This document shows, piece after piece, positions 33,407-42,100 of a stretch of 43,911 nt of DNA. This DNA is from CAVPKN01 sp964588495 (GTDB taxonomy: Bacteria > Chlamydiota > Chlamydiia > Chlamydiales > JAAKFR01). The position numbers and the translations under genes were made by a program. Numbering within the stretch: position 1 is the stretch's first letter; the number at the start of each line of letters is the position of its first letter. The notes beneath the pieces are model-generated. The model searched no databases, was not told where the DNA came from, and saw nothing but the letters and a program-made list of their open reading frames with translations. The DNA is taken from contig CAZPPS010000015.1 of the NCBI GenBank assembly GCA_964588495.1, positions 1 through 43,911 of the forward strand. The letters run 5' to 3'.

Positions 33407-34465
33407 TTAATTAAATATCTTGTTTTGTAAAATTTGAGATAAATTTTGGATATGTGGGTTCGAGAGATGAGCATATCTCCTAGTCATCTGAATTGTTTTA
33501 TGGCCGAGGAGGGTTCCTATTTCCAACAAACTAGCCTGGTTCATGGCTAAATAGGAAGCTGCTGTATGGCGGAGATCATGAAATCGAAAGTTGGAAATAC
33601 TCGCTTTTTCGAGCACAGTTTCCCAAGCAGAGCGAATATCGATTGGTTTTGATGGACAATGTGGCGCAGGGAATACAAGAGAATTTGTAACCTGGTTGAT
33701 ATATCGAGATTTAAGTAGATCTAGCGCAATGCCAACAAGAGGAATAAAACGGCGTTCTCCATTTTTAGTAGTCTGTAAAAGGATTGCTCCTCGATCTAAA
33801 TTGACATCACTCCACTTGAGATTGAGGATTTCTCCGCGTCTCATTCCTGTTGAAAGTGCTAGTATAACAACAAGGTAGAGTCCTTTTGATTCGCTCTCTT
33901 GGCAAGCTTTGATGAGTCTTGCTCGTTCTTCATCGCTTAGGAAGCGGGTTCTCTCATTTGAAATTTTCGGTTTAGAGATCTTCAGTACAGGATTTTCTTG
34001 CATCCATTCCCAATCTCTCATAGCAACAGAAAAGGCATGAGACAAACTCGCTAGGTAACGAACGACAGTCGTAGGAGAACGGGGTCTATTTTTACATGTG
34101 AGATTTGAAAGAAGATCGTCGCGTTTTTGTGAGATTAGATTGGGTTTAATATCTGAGAGTAGATAGCTGCCTAATTCTTGCTTCCACCAGAGAAGATGCT
34201 GGCGGATATTGCGAGCGTTCTTAGGTTTGGTGGGCAAAACTTTTTCGATATAGCGATCGATCAGCTGGGATAGAGAGTGTTTGCTCCCTGGCTTTTCGTA
34301 AGTAAAGATGCCCCGTTCAATGGCCGATTCTGTATCACGCTTCCATTTCATAGCCAGAGTTTTGGAGGCAAATGATTGGATGAGGACAGGGTGTCCTTTG
34401 ATGCGAACTCGGGCGCGATAGGAGACCGTCCCGTCTTTATGGGTGCGTTTGTCGATGCCTTTCAC
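33407..34465 (-). CDS. Tyrosine integrase at the tRNA end of the island
   Basis: This is a tyrosine recombinase of about 352 aa from GTG at 34465, with AAAGGT upstream. The frame is open to 34639, but the first 58 codons show no homology to the second integrase and overlap the TGGTCCAC repeats. Catalytic motifs are STGMRRGEI (R), HDLRHTAASY (H-x-x-R), LLGHKTIQ (H) and TRRYAHL (Tyr). Its N-terminal segment KGIDKRTHKDGTVSYRARVRIKGHP is a DNA-binding region. It is convergent with the pump gene and adjacent to the intact tRNA(CAT), so it is the probable integrase of this island. Confidence 0.9.
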   Translation of the reverse strand: MKGIDKRTHKDGTVSYRARVRIKGHPVLIQSFASKTLAMKWKRDTESAIERGIFTYEKPGSKHSLSQLIDRYIEKVLPTKPKNARNIRQHLLWWKQELGSYLLSDIKPNLISQKRDDLLSNLTCKNRPRSPTTVVRYLASLSHAFSVAMRDWEWMQENPVLKISKPKISNERTRFLSDEERARLIKACQESESKGLYLVVILALSTGMRRGEILNLKWSDVNLDRGAILLQTTKNGERRFIPLVGIALDLLKSRYINQVTNSLVFPAPHCPSKPIDIRSAWETVLEKASISNFRFHDLRHTAASYLAMNQASLLEIGTLLGHKTIQMTRRYAHLSNPHIQNLSQILQNKIFN

Positions 34466-34527
34466 AGCGTTACCTTTGGTTAAATTTTCAAAGGTTAGCT
34501 GCTGGGTTATCGCCAATTGTTGTAGGC

Positions 34528-34548
34528 GAGTGGTCCACAAATGGTCCA
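34528..34548. promoter_or_regulatory. Candidate integrase arm site, right end
   Basis: Exact copy of the motif at 15793-15813 (TGGTCCAC-AAA-TGGTCCAC with AG ahead), about 84 bp inside the tRNA end and in the same orientation. It overlaps the 5' side of the integrase frame. A role as arm-type site, or as an integrase-binding promoter element, is inferred. Confidence 0.55.
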
Positions 34549-34631
34549 CTGCTATGAACAGCGCTTTTGGCTGACTTGGTTGCTTTATCGTAACCAGTTC
34601 ATTTTTAGCCTTATAAAGGCAAAAAGAAATG

Positions 34632-34704
34632 TGGGGCAACCTGGATTTGAACCAGGGACCGACGGGTTATGAGTCCGCTGCTCTAACCGCTGAGCTATTG
34701 CCCC
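34632..34704 (-). tRNA. tRNA(CAT), elongator Met or Ile2
   Basis: On the minus strand this 73-nt gene reads GGGGCAA...TTGCCCCA: a 7-bp acceptor stem and AGCTCAGCGGTTAGAGC D-arm. The anticodon loop is CTCATAA with anticodon CAT, and the T-arm is CCTGGTTCAAATCCAGG. CCA is not encoded in full. The paired first base (G1-C72) argues against the initiator. Elongator Met or a tRNA-Ile read as CAU after modification are both possible. Its 3' half is duplicated at 15638-15686, which marks the island insertion. Confidence 0.9.
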
Positions 34705-34868
34705 GATGGGGGCCATTGTAGGTGGTTTGAGTTCTAATGACAAGAAGTTTTGGTGGAAAGACGGGGATAGGTTTTGGTCGCTGGCTTGTGAAGAACTGTG
34801 CTATTCAAGTTTTGTTTGAAGAAAAAGTGGGGGGCGAACTATACAAAAAGCTTTGCAAGGGGATAGCG

Positions 34869-36062
34869 ATGTGGCGATTTTTGCTGGTTTTTTTGGTTAG
34901 TGCGGCTTTAACTGCGAATGAAGAGATAAGAAGGGCCGATAATATCCCGCAGTCCCATTTGGCGGACATGTGCGATGATTATATGACCGGCTATGTGCAG
35001 GCCCTTGTCGATATGCACTATTATGAGTTTCAGGTGCGCACCATTGTTAAAGGTGGGGCTGTCTATGTCTTTAACCTGCCCAGAAATGAGTTGCTTGCCC
35101 GTAGTATTGTCTGCTTTATCTACGATATTCCTTGTGTCAGCTGTGTGCAGCCTGTCGATTGTCCCCCTGAACAGTTTGTTTGCTGGCTTGCGCAGGGAGA
35201 TCCGATGGCAGCTCAGGCAATTGCCACAACCGAGGCCTATCTTTCGATGTGTCAGCCGCCAGTGTGCCGGCAGATTAAGGCCATTTGGCTTCCGCAAAAT
35301 ACAGTTCTTTTTCAACCTTTGATCGCAGATCCAAGACAGGTGACCAATTCTGCGACCCTTCGATTTAATGACAGAGTCATTGGTAAGCATGTGGGAGCCG
35401 TTTCTTTTGGAAGCGACTTTATTTTCATCCGTCTTCTGGATATTTTGAGATGGCGCGGCGATATGGATCTTGGAATTGAAGCCGGAATTTTCTCTGTCTT
35501 TGATTTGGATCATGTGGAATCAGCCATGGTCAACACCGACTTTTTTGTGGCAGCAATGGCCACTTATGCCGTAGATCGCTGGTCATTCCGCTTCAGATGG
35601 TGGCACATGTCCACCCACTTGGGCGATGAGTTTATTCTTTGTTATCCGCAACATCAGAGATGTAACCGAAGTGATGAGGGGATCGACATTTTTGCCTCTT
35701 ATCAACTGTGTCAGGCGATTCGTTTGTATGCCGGAATTGGTGATATCTACGACCGAGATAAGGAATTCCCCGAACGTCCCTTGTATGGAGAGTGGGGCGC
35801 AGAAATTCGCATGTTTGGGGCAAAAGATTGCTTCAACAAACTCTATGTGCAACCCGTCTTTGCTATGCACTTCAGAGCCTGGCAAGAGCACCGTTTTAGA
35901 CTCGATCAGAACTATGTTCTCGGCGTTGAGTGGAGCAAAATCCAGAATGTGGGACGCAAAGTCCGCGTTCTTCTTGAATACCATAACGGCTTTTCACAGG
36001 AAGGACAATTTATCCGCGAGAAAAGCAATTATTTCGGTATCAGACTCAATTACGGTTTCTAA
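34869..36062 (+). CDS. DUF1207 outer-membrane protein
   Basis: This protein of about 397 aa starts at the ATG at 34869, with AAGGGG 6 nt upstream and a signal peptide WRFLLVFLVSAALTA. The long frame start at 34737 overlaps no ribosome-binding site. The C-terminal two-thirds carry DUF1207 strands (FQPLIADPRQVTNSATLRFNDR...FDLDHVESAMVNTDFFVA) and end with RLNYGF, an aromatic terminal residue as in outer-membrane proteins. The first part has several Cys that may form disulfides. It fits a chlamydial outer-membrane protein; substrate unknown. Confidence 0.8.
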   Translation: MWRFLLVFLVSAALTANEEIRRADNIPQSHLADMCDDYMTGYVQALVDMHYYEFQVRTIVKGGAVYVFNLPRNELLARSIVCFIYDIPCVSCVQPVDCPPEQFVCWLAQGDPMAAQAIATTEAYLSMCQPPVCRQIKAIWLPQNTVLFQPLIADPRQVTNSATLRFNDRVIGKHVGAVSFGSDFIFIRLLDILRWRGDMDLGIEAGIFSVFDLDHVESAMVNTDFFVAAMATYAVDRWSFRFRWWHMSTHLGDEFILCYPQHQRCNRSDEGIDIFASYQLCQAIRLYAGIGDIYDRDKEFPERPLYGEWGAEIRMFGAKDCFNKLYVQPVFAMHFRAWQEHRFRLDQNYVLGVEWSKIQNVGRKVRVLLEYHNGFSQEGQFIREKSNYFGIRLNYGF

Positions 36063-36090
36063 AAGCTCTGCCGATCTATCTTGTCGCTTG

Positions 36091-36145
36091 CGATCCTGTC
36101 TATCATATTTTTTCCTATAGACGAGCAACATGATAGACAGGATCG
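36091..36145. terminator. Terminator between convergent genes
   Basis: CGATCCTGTCTATCAT (36091-36106) pairs with ATGATAGACAGGATCG (36130-36145), a 16-bp stem with a 23-nt loop and T-rich ends on both sides. It separates the DUF1207 gene and the LOG-domain gene, which converge. Confidence 0.7.
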
Positions 36146-36149
36146 TATT

Positions 36150-38378
36150 TTAGTTGGTTTTTGCTTTTGCGGGACTTGCATCAAGCGTTACAAAACCCTC
36201 ATCGTAGATAGGTCCAGAGCTACCAATGGGGAGCTTGCCTGTGAAGAAATCGTGGTAGAGCTTGAGTCCTTGCTCGGCTGTTGTGATGCAGAAAAAGCTG
36301 TTGCTGACCCATTCAGAGCCCCGAATGGTTCCTGCTTTCAGATTGCTTTGATAGCGTGGAGTGATCTTATCTTTCCAGTAGCTTTCTTCCCCAAACAGGA
36401 TGATCGGGCCAGCAGGACGTCCGCCAACTTTAAGCCTGACCTCCTCTAAAGCATATTCAAAGTCTGTTCCGATCCCTCCCATGACAAAGATGGGGAAATC
36501 GAGATAAAACTCAGCCTGCCGCTCGATAAGATGGTCAAGACGGTAAGTCATTTTGGCTTCAACATAAGGATTTTGCTTCTGTTCATTGACAACCATGTCT
36601 GGACGCATCTGGAAATTGACGATATTTGCACAAGATAGGATGTCGAGCTGTTTTGCCATTTTGTTCCCCATCTCCATCGCTCCAGGGCCGCCCCCTGTCA
36701 CAAGTGCTAATGGGGTATTTTTGTTCAAAAGGGGATGATCTACTGAGTTACGCATCTCCAAAATACCCTGAAGGAGTTTTTTAAGCTCCTGTTCAAAATT
36801 GCCCATCATGAGATTTGAGCCGTAAATGCCAAAAAAAGTAGCTTTTTCAAAAGTGTCAATTTTGTTTAGCGGGACAAACATTCCCGAAGTCTTATTGGGC
36901 CTTTGGATATATTGGAGGATCTGTTTACTGGTTTCATCTGCCCAATAAACAGGAATGCCGAATGTAACAAGGTCGATGAGCATCGCACGGTCTTCTTGCG
37001 AAAAATAATAACCATTGGAACGGGAAGGGACCTGAAAATAAAGGCCCATCAAGCATGCTTGGACATAATAGGAGAGGAGCATCCGTTTCATCAGCGGAGA
37101 GGGGAAAAAGCGGGTAAAGAGGATCCCTTGGCTAGCAATCAAACCACTTTCAATCCCTTTCAGAAAAGGATAGCAGGGCTGTTGCTCAATGTAGCGTTCC
37201 ACCATCAACGATTGCCGCACCTTATGGCTAATGCCTGGAAAGGGTTGCTGGGGAGGATTTCGAAGAATCCAGTCATCCGGTTTTAACCGGAGCATCTGAG
37301 AACCTTTCACAATGTAAACAGCGGCCCGATCTCCTTGCGGATCGGGAGCTGTCTTAAAAGCTTCAAAGATCGATTTCGGGTCTTCCAAACATTCTTGCAA
37401 CTGGTCTCTATCGGAGAAAAAGACGTGCTCTCTGTGGGGTTCTAAGGTGTAAAACTCGAGAGGAATGTCATAAAGTTCTTTATCGGAAGTGCCATACAGT
37501 TCGTAAATGTCCCCTGAGGCATAGGTGTCGGGTTGTAAGATGTTGGCGGTTGTGTGTTGATACCCTTTTGGGAGAAGAGAATCGACAACGCGTGCAAAAG
37601 CTGTCCGGATATGCAAAGGGGAGGAGCGGACAAGGAGAATATCATCAGGATTTGCAACTCTGGGTACATTGGGAACCCATTTTTGATGGATGCGGAGCAG
37701 ATCACGCAAGCCCATTCTTTTATGAGAAAGGGCAAGGCCTAATGTGGGCAAGAAAGAACTGATTGTGGGTTCGTATTCCACTTTGCCCTCACGCAAAGCT
37801 AGAAATGCGACGCTCCGTTTATCGATAGTTTCAATTGTTAGCTGCTCGCTGCCATGTAAACCGCCCAAAGAAAGGAGGGGTCTTCCTTCTCGGTCAGCCC
37901 TTCCAAACATCCTTGTAAGATAGTCGGGATCGCGCACACGCCTTCTTTCATCGGCAGCAAAAAGTTTGCCGATATAATGCCCCACCTTGAGCTCTTGGAG
38001 CATTTCACGTGCAAGAGGCCCTATGGTCTCAATTTCCACCTTCACATGGGCTTTTGCATGCTTGGCATCGAGGACAATTTCTTTCCCAATCCCGTTCAAA
38101 CCCAGCTGCGCAAGGACACTTTTGAAGTTGAAAACGACTTGGGCAGCATCAATCTGATAACCCACAAAGGCAGGGGAGATTTCTTCAATGACAACTTCTG
38201 CGTGAGCTTTTCCGTCGACGATTTCAATTTTTTCAATGCGTCCGTCGGGGGTGATTAAATCGTAATGTCCTGGAAAAAGGTAACTTGTCATAGTGCATGC
38301 ATCCCAAAAATTCGTGAACGTGCCCGAGCCCGAGCCTGTGCCCGAAAAAAGCTTTGATACACGATTCTTGATTTCCAT
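36150..38378 (-). CDS. Large protein with C-terminal LOG-like (Rossmann) domain
   Basis: This 742-aa protein has a C-terminal domain with TPLALVTGGGPGAMEMGNKMA (about residues 545-565) and FPIFVMGGIGTDFEYALEEVRLKVGG (about 645-670). The PGGxGT.xE motif of LOG/lysine-decarboxylase-like proteins appears as MGGIGTDFE. Those enzymes act on nucleotide ribosyl bonds or bind cofactors. The long N-terminal part (about 500 aa) is not recognised and may be chlamydia-specific. Start is uncertain: the ATG at 38378 gives a GTGSGSGT-rich lead, while the ATG at 38291 begins MTSYLFPGHYDLITPDG, which looks like the ordered start. Confidence 0.75.
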   Translation of the reverse strand: MEIKNRVSKLFSGTGSGSGTFTNFWDACTMTSYLFPGHYDLITPDGRIEKIEIVDGKAHAEVVIEEISPAFVGYQIDAAQVVFNFKSVLAQLGLNGIGKEIVLDAKHAKAHVKVEIETIGPLAREMLQELKVGHYIGKLFAADERRRVRDPDYLTRMFGRADREGRPLLSLGGLHGSEQLTIETIDKRSVAFLALREGKVEYEPTISSFLPTLGLALSHKRMGLRDLLRIHQKWVPNVPRVANPDDILLVRSSPLHIRTAFARVVDSLLPKGYQHTTANILQPDTYASGDIYELYGTSDKELYDIPLEFYTLEPHREHVFFSDRDQLQECLEDPKSIFEAFKTAPDPQGDRAAVYIVKGSQMLRLKPDDWILRNPPQQPFPGISHKVRQSLMVERYIEQQPCYPFLKGIESGLIASQGILFTRFFPSPLMKRMLLSYYVQACLMGLYFQVPSRSNGYYFSQEDRAMLIDLVTFGIPVYWADETSKQILQYIQRPNKTSGMFVPLNKIDTFEKATFFGIYGSNLMMGNFEQELKKLLQGILEMRNSVDHPLLNKNTPLALVTGGGPGAMEMGNKMAKQLDILSCANIVNFQMRPDMVVNEQKQNPYVEAKMTYRLDHLIERQAEFYLDFPIFVMGGIGTDFEYALEEVRLKVGGRPAGPIILFGEESYWKDKITPRYQSNLKAGTIRGSEWVSNSFFCITTAEQGLKLYHDFFTGKLPIGSSGPIYDEGFVTLDASPAKAKTN

Positions 38379-38594
38379 GAAAGGGTCAATGCGTACGCCA
38401 TTTGTACGCTATATTGTGGAAATTCGCGCCGGCAACAGGGAGTTTTATGTGGAAATGTTGTTTATAAATTGTCGATATTGTCAACATCTCCGAGAAAATC
38501 TGAGACAAGTTAAATGTTCATAACTTAAGGCGCCCAAAAAGGCCTTATGCCGATTGAAGGGCGGCGAAGGATCGCCGCACTCCAAGAAGGCTTA

Positions 38595-39158
38595 TTATGT
38601 GGAAGATCGATGAAACCCTTTGTGCTGACCCTCATTGACCTTAAAAGTGTCATTCTGATTCGATCCTCCAATGGCTCCTATATTGCCACCTCCATCAGGA
38701 GACAAGCTCGAATGCCCCTCCTTCATCGACTTCCTTAGGCGAGCAACCTCATTTCTCTCTTCCATTGTCATCGAAGTGAATAAGCGCTTAGCTTCATCCG
38801 TGTCTGCTTTCCCGTTTGACATTAACGATTGCCACGCCTGCACCTTGTTTTCCTTTTTTTCCACGGGTTTTGATTCTTCCTGCCCAGTCTGTTCTTCTTC
38901 CGCTTCCAGGGTCTCAACGCCACAACAGCAGCAGTATTTAAAGAAAACGCTGATCAGCCCGAAACCTCCGCCGCCAGCTAACCCGATAACCAATATCTGT
39001 GAAACTGAAAGTTGAGAGGTGATCCAGCTTTGGTTCACCGCAATTGCAACGGCCGCGCAAGCAAATAGTGCCAGAAACGCAAGTGCTGTGGTGGCATTTA
39101 CCGTTTTTGTTTGCCAGGCAATTGGACGATCATTTGAGATTGTTGGAAAACACGCCAT
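38595..39158 (-). CDS. Two-helix membrane protein, Inc-like
   Basis: This 187-aa protein has two hydrophobic helices separated by a short loop (about residues 21-42 and 50-75, with a CCCCG cluster at the end of the second). A hydrophilic C-terminal half rich in Glu/Lys and Gly/Asn follows. This bilobed hairpin near the N-terminus is the layout of chlamydial inclusion-membrane (Inc) proteins, secreted by type III secretion into the vacuole membrane. Such a layout is not proof. It is followed by the giant gene on the same strand. Confidence 0.65.
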   Translation of the reverse strand: MACFPTISNDRPIAWQTKTVNATTALAFLALFACAAVAIAVNQSWITSQLSVSQILVIGLAGGGGFGLISVFFKYCCCCGVETLEAEEEQTGQEESKPVEKKENKVQAWQSLMSNGKADTDEAKRLFTSMTMEERNEVARLRKSMKEGHSSLSPDGGGNIGAIGGSNQNDTFKVNEGQHKGFHRSST

Positions 39159-39167
39159 AAAAATTCC

Positions 39168-42100
39168 TCATGTTAATTCTTCCTCATTTTGCATCTCAGG
39201 CAAAAATGCAAGAAGGGCATTTGCCGAGATCTCCTGCTGCAAAGGAAGGGCTTTTAAAATGGATTGCCAAAATTCCAAAAAATTTGGCCAGCGGCTGATT
39301 CTTTCTTTAAACCGCTCATTGTAAAGTAATTTTCCGCTGAGTAGCGCCGCATCGATCAACACATCTTGCAACCATTCTGAATGCAAAATAGAGTTGATGA
39401 TACCATCTCGAGGCGCTAAACCACCTTTGCCTGTGTGATATAATACTCCATCAGAACGTATAATAAAAGCTTGGTGTTGGACCTCTTGATCAGCAGTTTG
39501 GGCATCCAGATGTTTGATGTATTTGGGCAAAAGATCATTTGAGACAGCTTCTGCTACATATTGACCCTCTGGTGTGACAATAATCAGGAGAAAATCGATC
39601 GTTTTTAAAAATTGTTCTTTGAGGGAGACGTCGTGGCTGGATGCGGTATTGAGTTGATTGGATTCTATATAAAAATTTTCACTCAAACGATCGGTTTTAA
39701 AAGCTTCACGTGCTGAAATGGCATGTTTTTGCATAGAGAGAAGATAGGAGCTCTCTTTGATTTTTCCATGTTTAACGACAGGCTCCCCTTCGAGGTCTGT
39801 AAGCTGACGTTTAAATTGAATCGAACGGACCCGGCTTTTGACCACACATTTTTGGTGCATTTCGCTTACGGCGTTTTTATCGAAATCCACCACGATTTTA
39901 GAGATTTTTTGATGTACAGAGTCGATGGTCTCTTTAATCGCCTCTTTCAATGCGCTATTTTCTTCAAAAGGGGTTTCAAACTTGAATTTGGCATACTGTT
40001 TTTTGGCAAATTCCCATAAGACTGTGTCGGTTTTTTCCCGCTTCTTTTGTGCCCCCCAAGTAGCCTTTGGGTTCATTTTTTCCCTCATGCCCTCCAGCTT
40101 ATTATCCCCATACGCCTCAATTTTGAGGATAATGTCCTGGTAGGCTGCCATGATAATCCCGTTTTTCATCGCCTTGATCTCATTTTTCAAAAACCAGGTG
40201 TGGAGGATGCTACTAGAGAACTGTTTGAGCTTTCCCTGCATTTTCTTTTGCAGATCTTCCTGGACAACCCAAATGATGAATTGATCAAACGTCTCATCTA
40301 AAAAGCCCCGTTCTCGCATGATGCTCTGGATTGCGTGGGAAAGGGTGAGCGCATCGCCTGCCAGAATAAAAGCGCCAGTTTGAGGGATAGGGTCAAAGTG
40401 AGCCGACTCGGCGTGAGGGGCATCGAAAAAGACACCCAATTTTAAATGGTTGAGATGTTGCATCTCATCCATGCTGTTAAATGCGAGAATTTCCGATCCA
40501 TTTTTTAAAGAGCAGCACAGTTTTTCCCCATTTTCTGGAAAGTAAATGACTCCGTCAAGTTCAGAGGCATCCAACCATTTTTGGGCAACTTCCTGGTTGT
40601 GGTCCCGCGAGAAAAAGCCTCCAGCATCTACCATGTGCCGGACTTGGGCATATTTTTCCCTGTTTTGCCCAATGTGCTTAAAGAAATCGTGGCTGTTTTT
40701 GGGGAAGATATAATTCTGGTTTTTAGTCTTTGACGACTGTGCGATGACACTGGCTTCAAACAGATCGTCGTTTTTCAGCGCTTTTAATTGCTTGGGGTAC
40801 GCGGTGGGATCAAGAGGTGTTGCTGAGAACGTGATGGAGGAGGAAAAGCCACCCATCAAATGAGAAGGCGAGGAAGTGAATTGCTCGCCGGAAAAACCCA
40901 CTTTTGAGAGTACGAGCCATTTGAGATAATATTCCATCGCATCTGCATTTTTTGAAACAGATGCAAAGACTTTCTCTACCATCTTTTGATCTGTCAAATC
41001 GAGGGTATCCAATGTCAGCTCAGGTACCCACTTGGTGAACTCTAAATGAGTGGGTGTCTGCTTGTGTTTCAAGGCAATTTTCCGCTCTTGTAAATCCTGG
41101 GCTTTGAGTGTCTCCATAAAACCCTTGAACTGTTCCAGGTCAAGCCCTCTTTGCCAGCTCCCTTTGATGGTGAGGAGGAATGTGAGATAATGGTCTTTAA
41201 ACTGGGCGTGGGAGGGTGTTTTGTGATAGGAAGGTGTGTCAATGCCTCCCTGCTCTTTTGAGCGGACGTGGTCTAGATCGGTTTTCATTTGCAAAAGCTG
41301 CTTCACAAGCGTTGTGAAAAAATAACGGGCGAGCAAAAGCAAAGCCTTCTCTTCTGCTGTTTTATTTGTCAGACAAGGGGGCTCACCTGCTTTTTTATCG
41401 ATCCAGAAATTGATCAGAGAGGAGTGATCGTCTTTAGGGATATCTTGAAAGAATGTCTTCAAAATATGGTGTGCCAGCGTATTTTGAATGATCTGAATTT
41501 CATCTTTCTCTGGCTTTCCTTTGCCTATTTCTTTCGTTTGAGCCATCTTTGAGAGCTCTTTGCCATTTGAACAAATCAGTTTTTCCATCCCAAAAAGGGG
41601 TTTGGCTAAAGCCATGAGAAGCTTTTGTTCCAGACCTGTAAGCAGTATAAAATTCCCAAGCCCAAACATAGCCTGAGTCATCGGATCGAAGTTTCTGTGA
41701 GATTCATCTCCAAGCAAAAGCCCCCACTCCCGGAAAAATCCCAAAATATCTTGTAAAAGAGAGGCTGCCTTCTTATCTCCATGGATCAGAGCTGTAAAAT
41801 AGTTGAGGCGCAAACAATACCAGGATTGGGGCGTTAAGATAAAAGCTTTGCCATTTTGTAAAGCAGCGTGAAACTGTTGAATGATCAGTTGTAGAGCTTT
41901 GACATCTAACTGAGCATTCATGTTGATCTCAAGTGTTTCCAGTTCAATGCCTAGTAGCCCGAGCGTTTTTTTCAAGTTTTGCCGGTCAAGGGGATACATC
42001 GCCTGGGTTGTCAGCACAAAAGGGACACGTCCATGACGGAGACTGCGCAAAATCATTAGCGGAACGAGATAGGAACTTTTGCCTCCTCCTGCAGGGGATT

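Larger units (their letters stand above)
15641..34704. mobile_element. Genomic island integrated in tRNA(CAT)
   Basis: The island is bounded by the 49-nt tRNA-derived direct repeats (15638-15686 and 34630-34678). A tyrosine integrase next to the intact tRNA at the right end is placed to catalyse integration, and TGGTCCAC repeats lie just inside both ends. The cargo is a DUF2971 protein, a type IV toxin-antitoxin pair, a metal ATPase, a plasmid-like integrase-rep module, a DUF4209 protein and a CzcCBA efflux system. The second integrase at 21603 suggests an element inside an element. Confidence 0.8.

Noticed and set aside
33407..34639. Integrase starting at the TTG in the tRNA end (34639)
   Set aside because: The extra 58 codons have no homology to the related integrase, cover the TGGTCCAC repeats and lack a ribosome-binding site.
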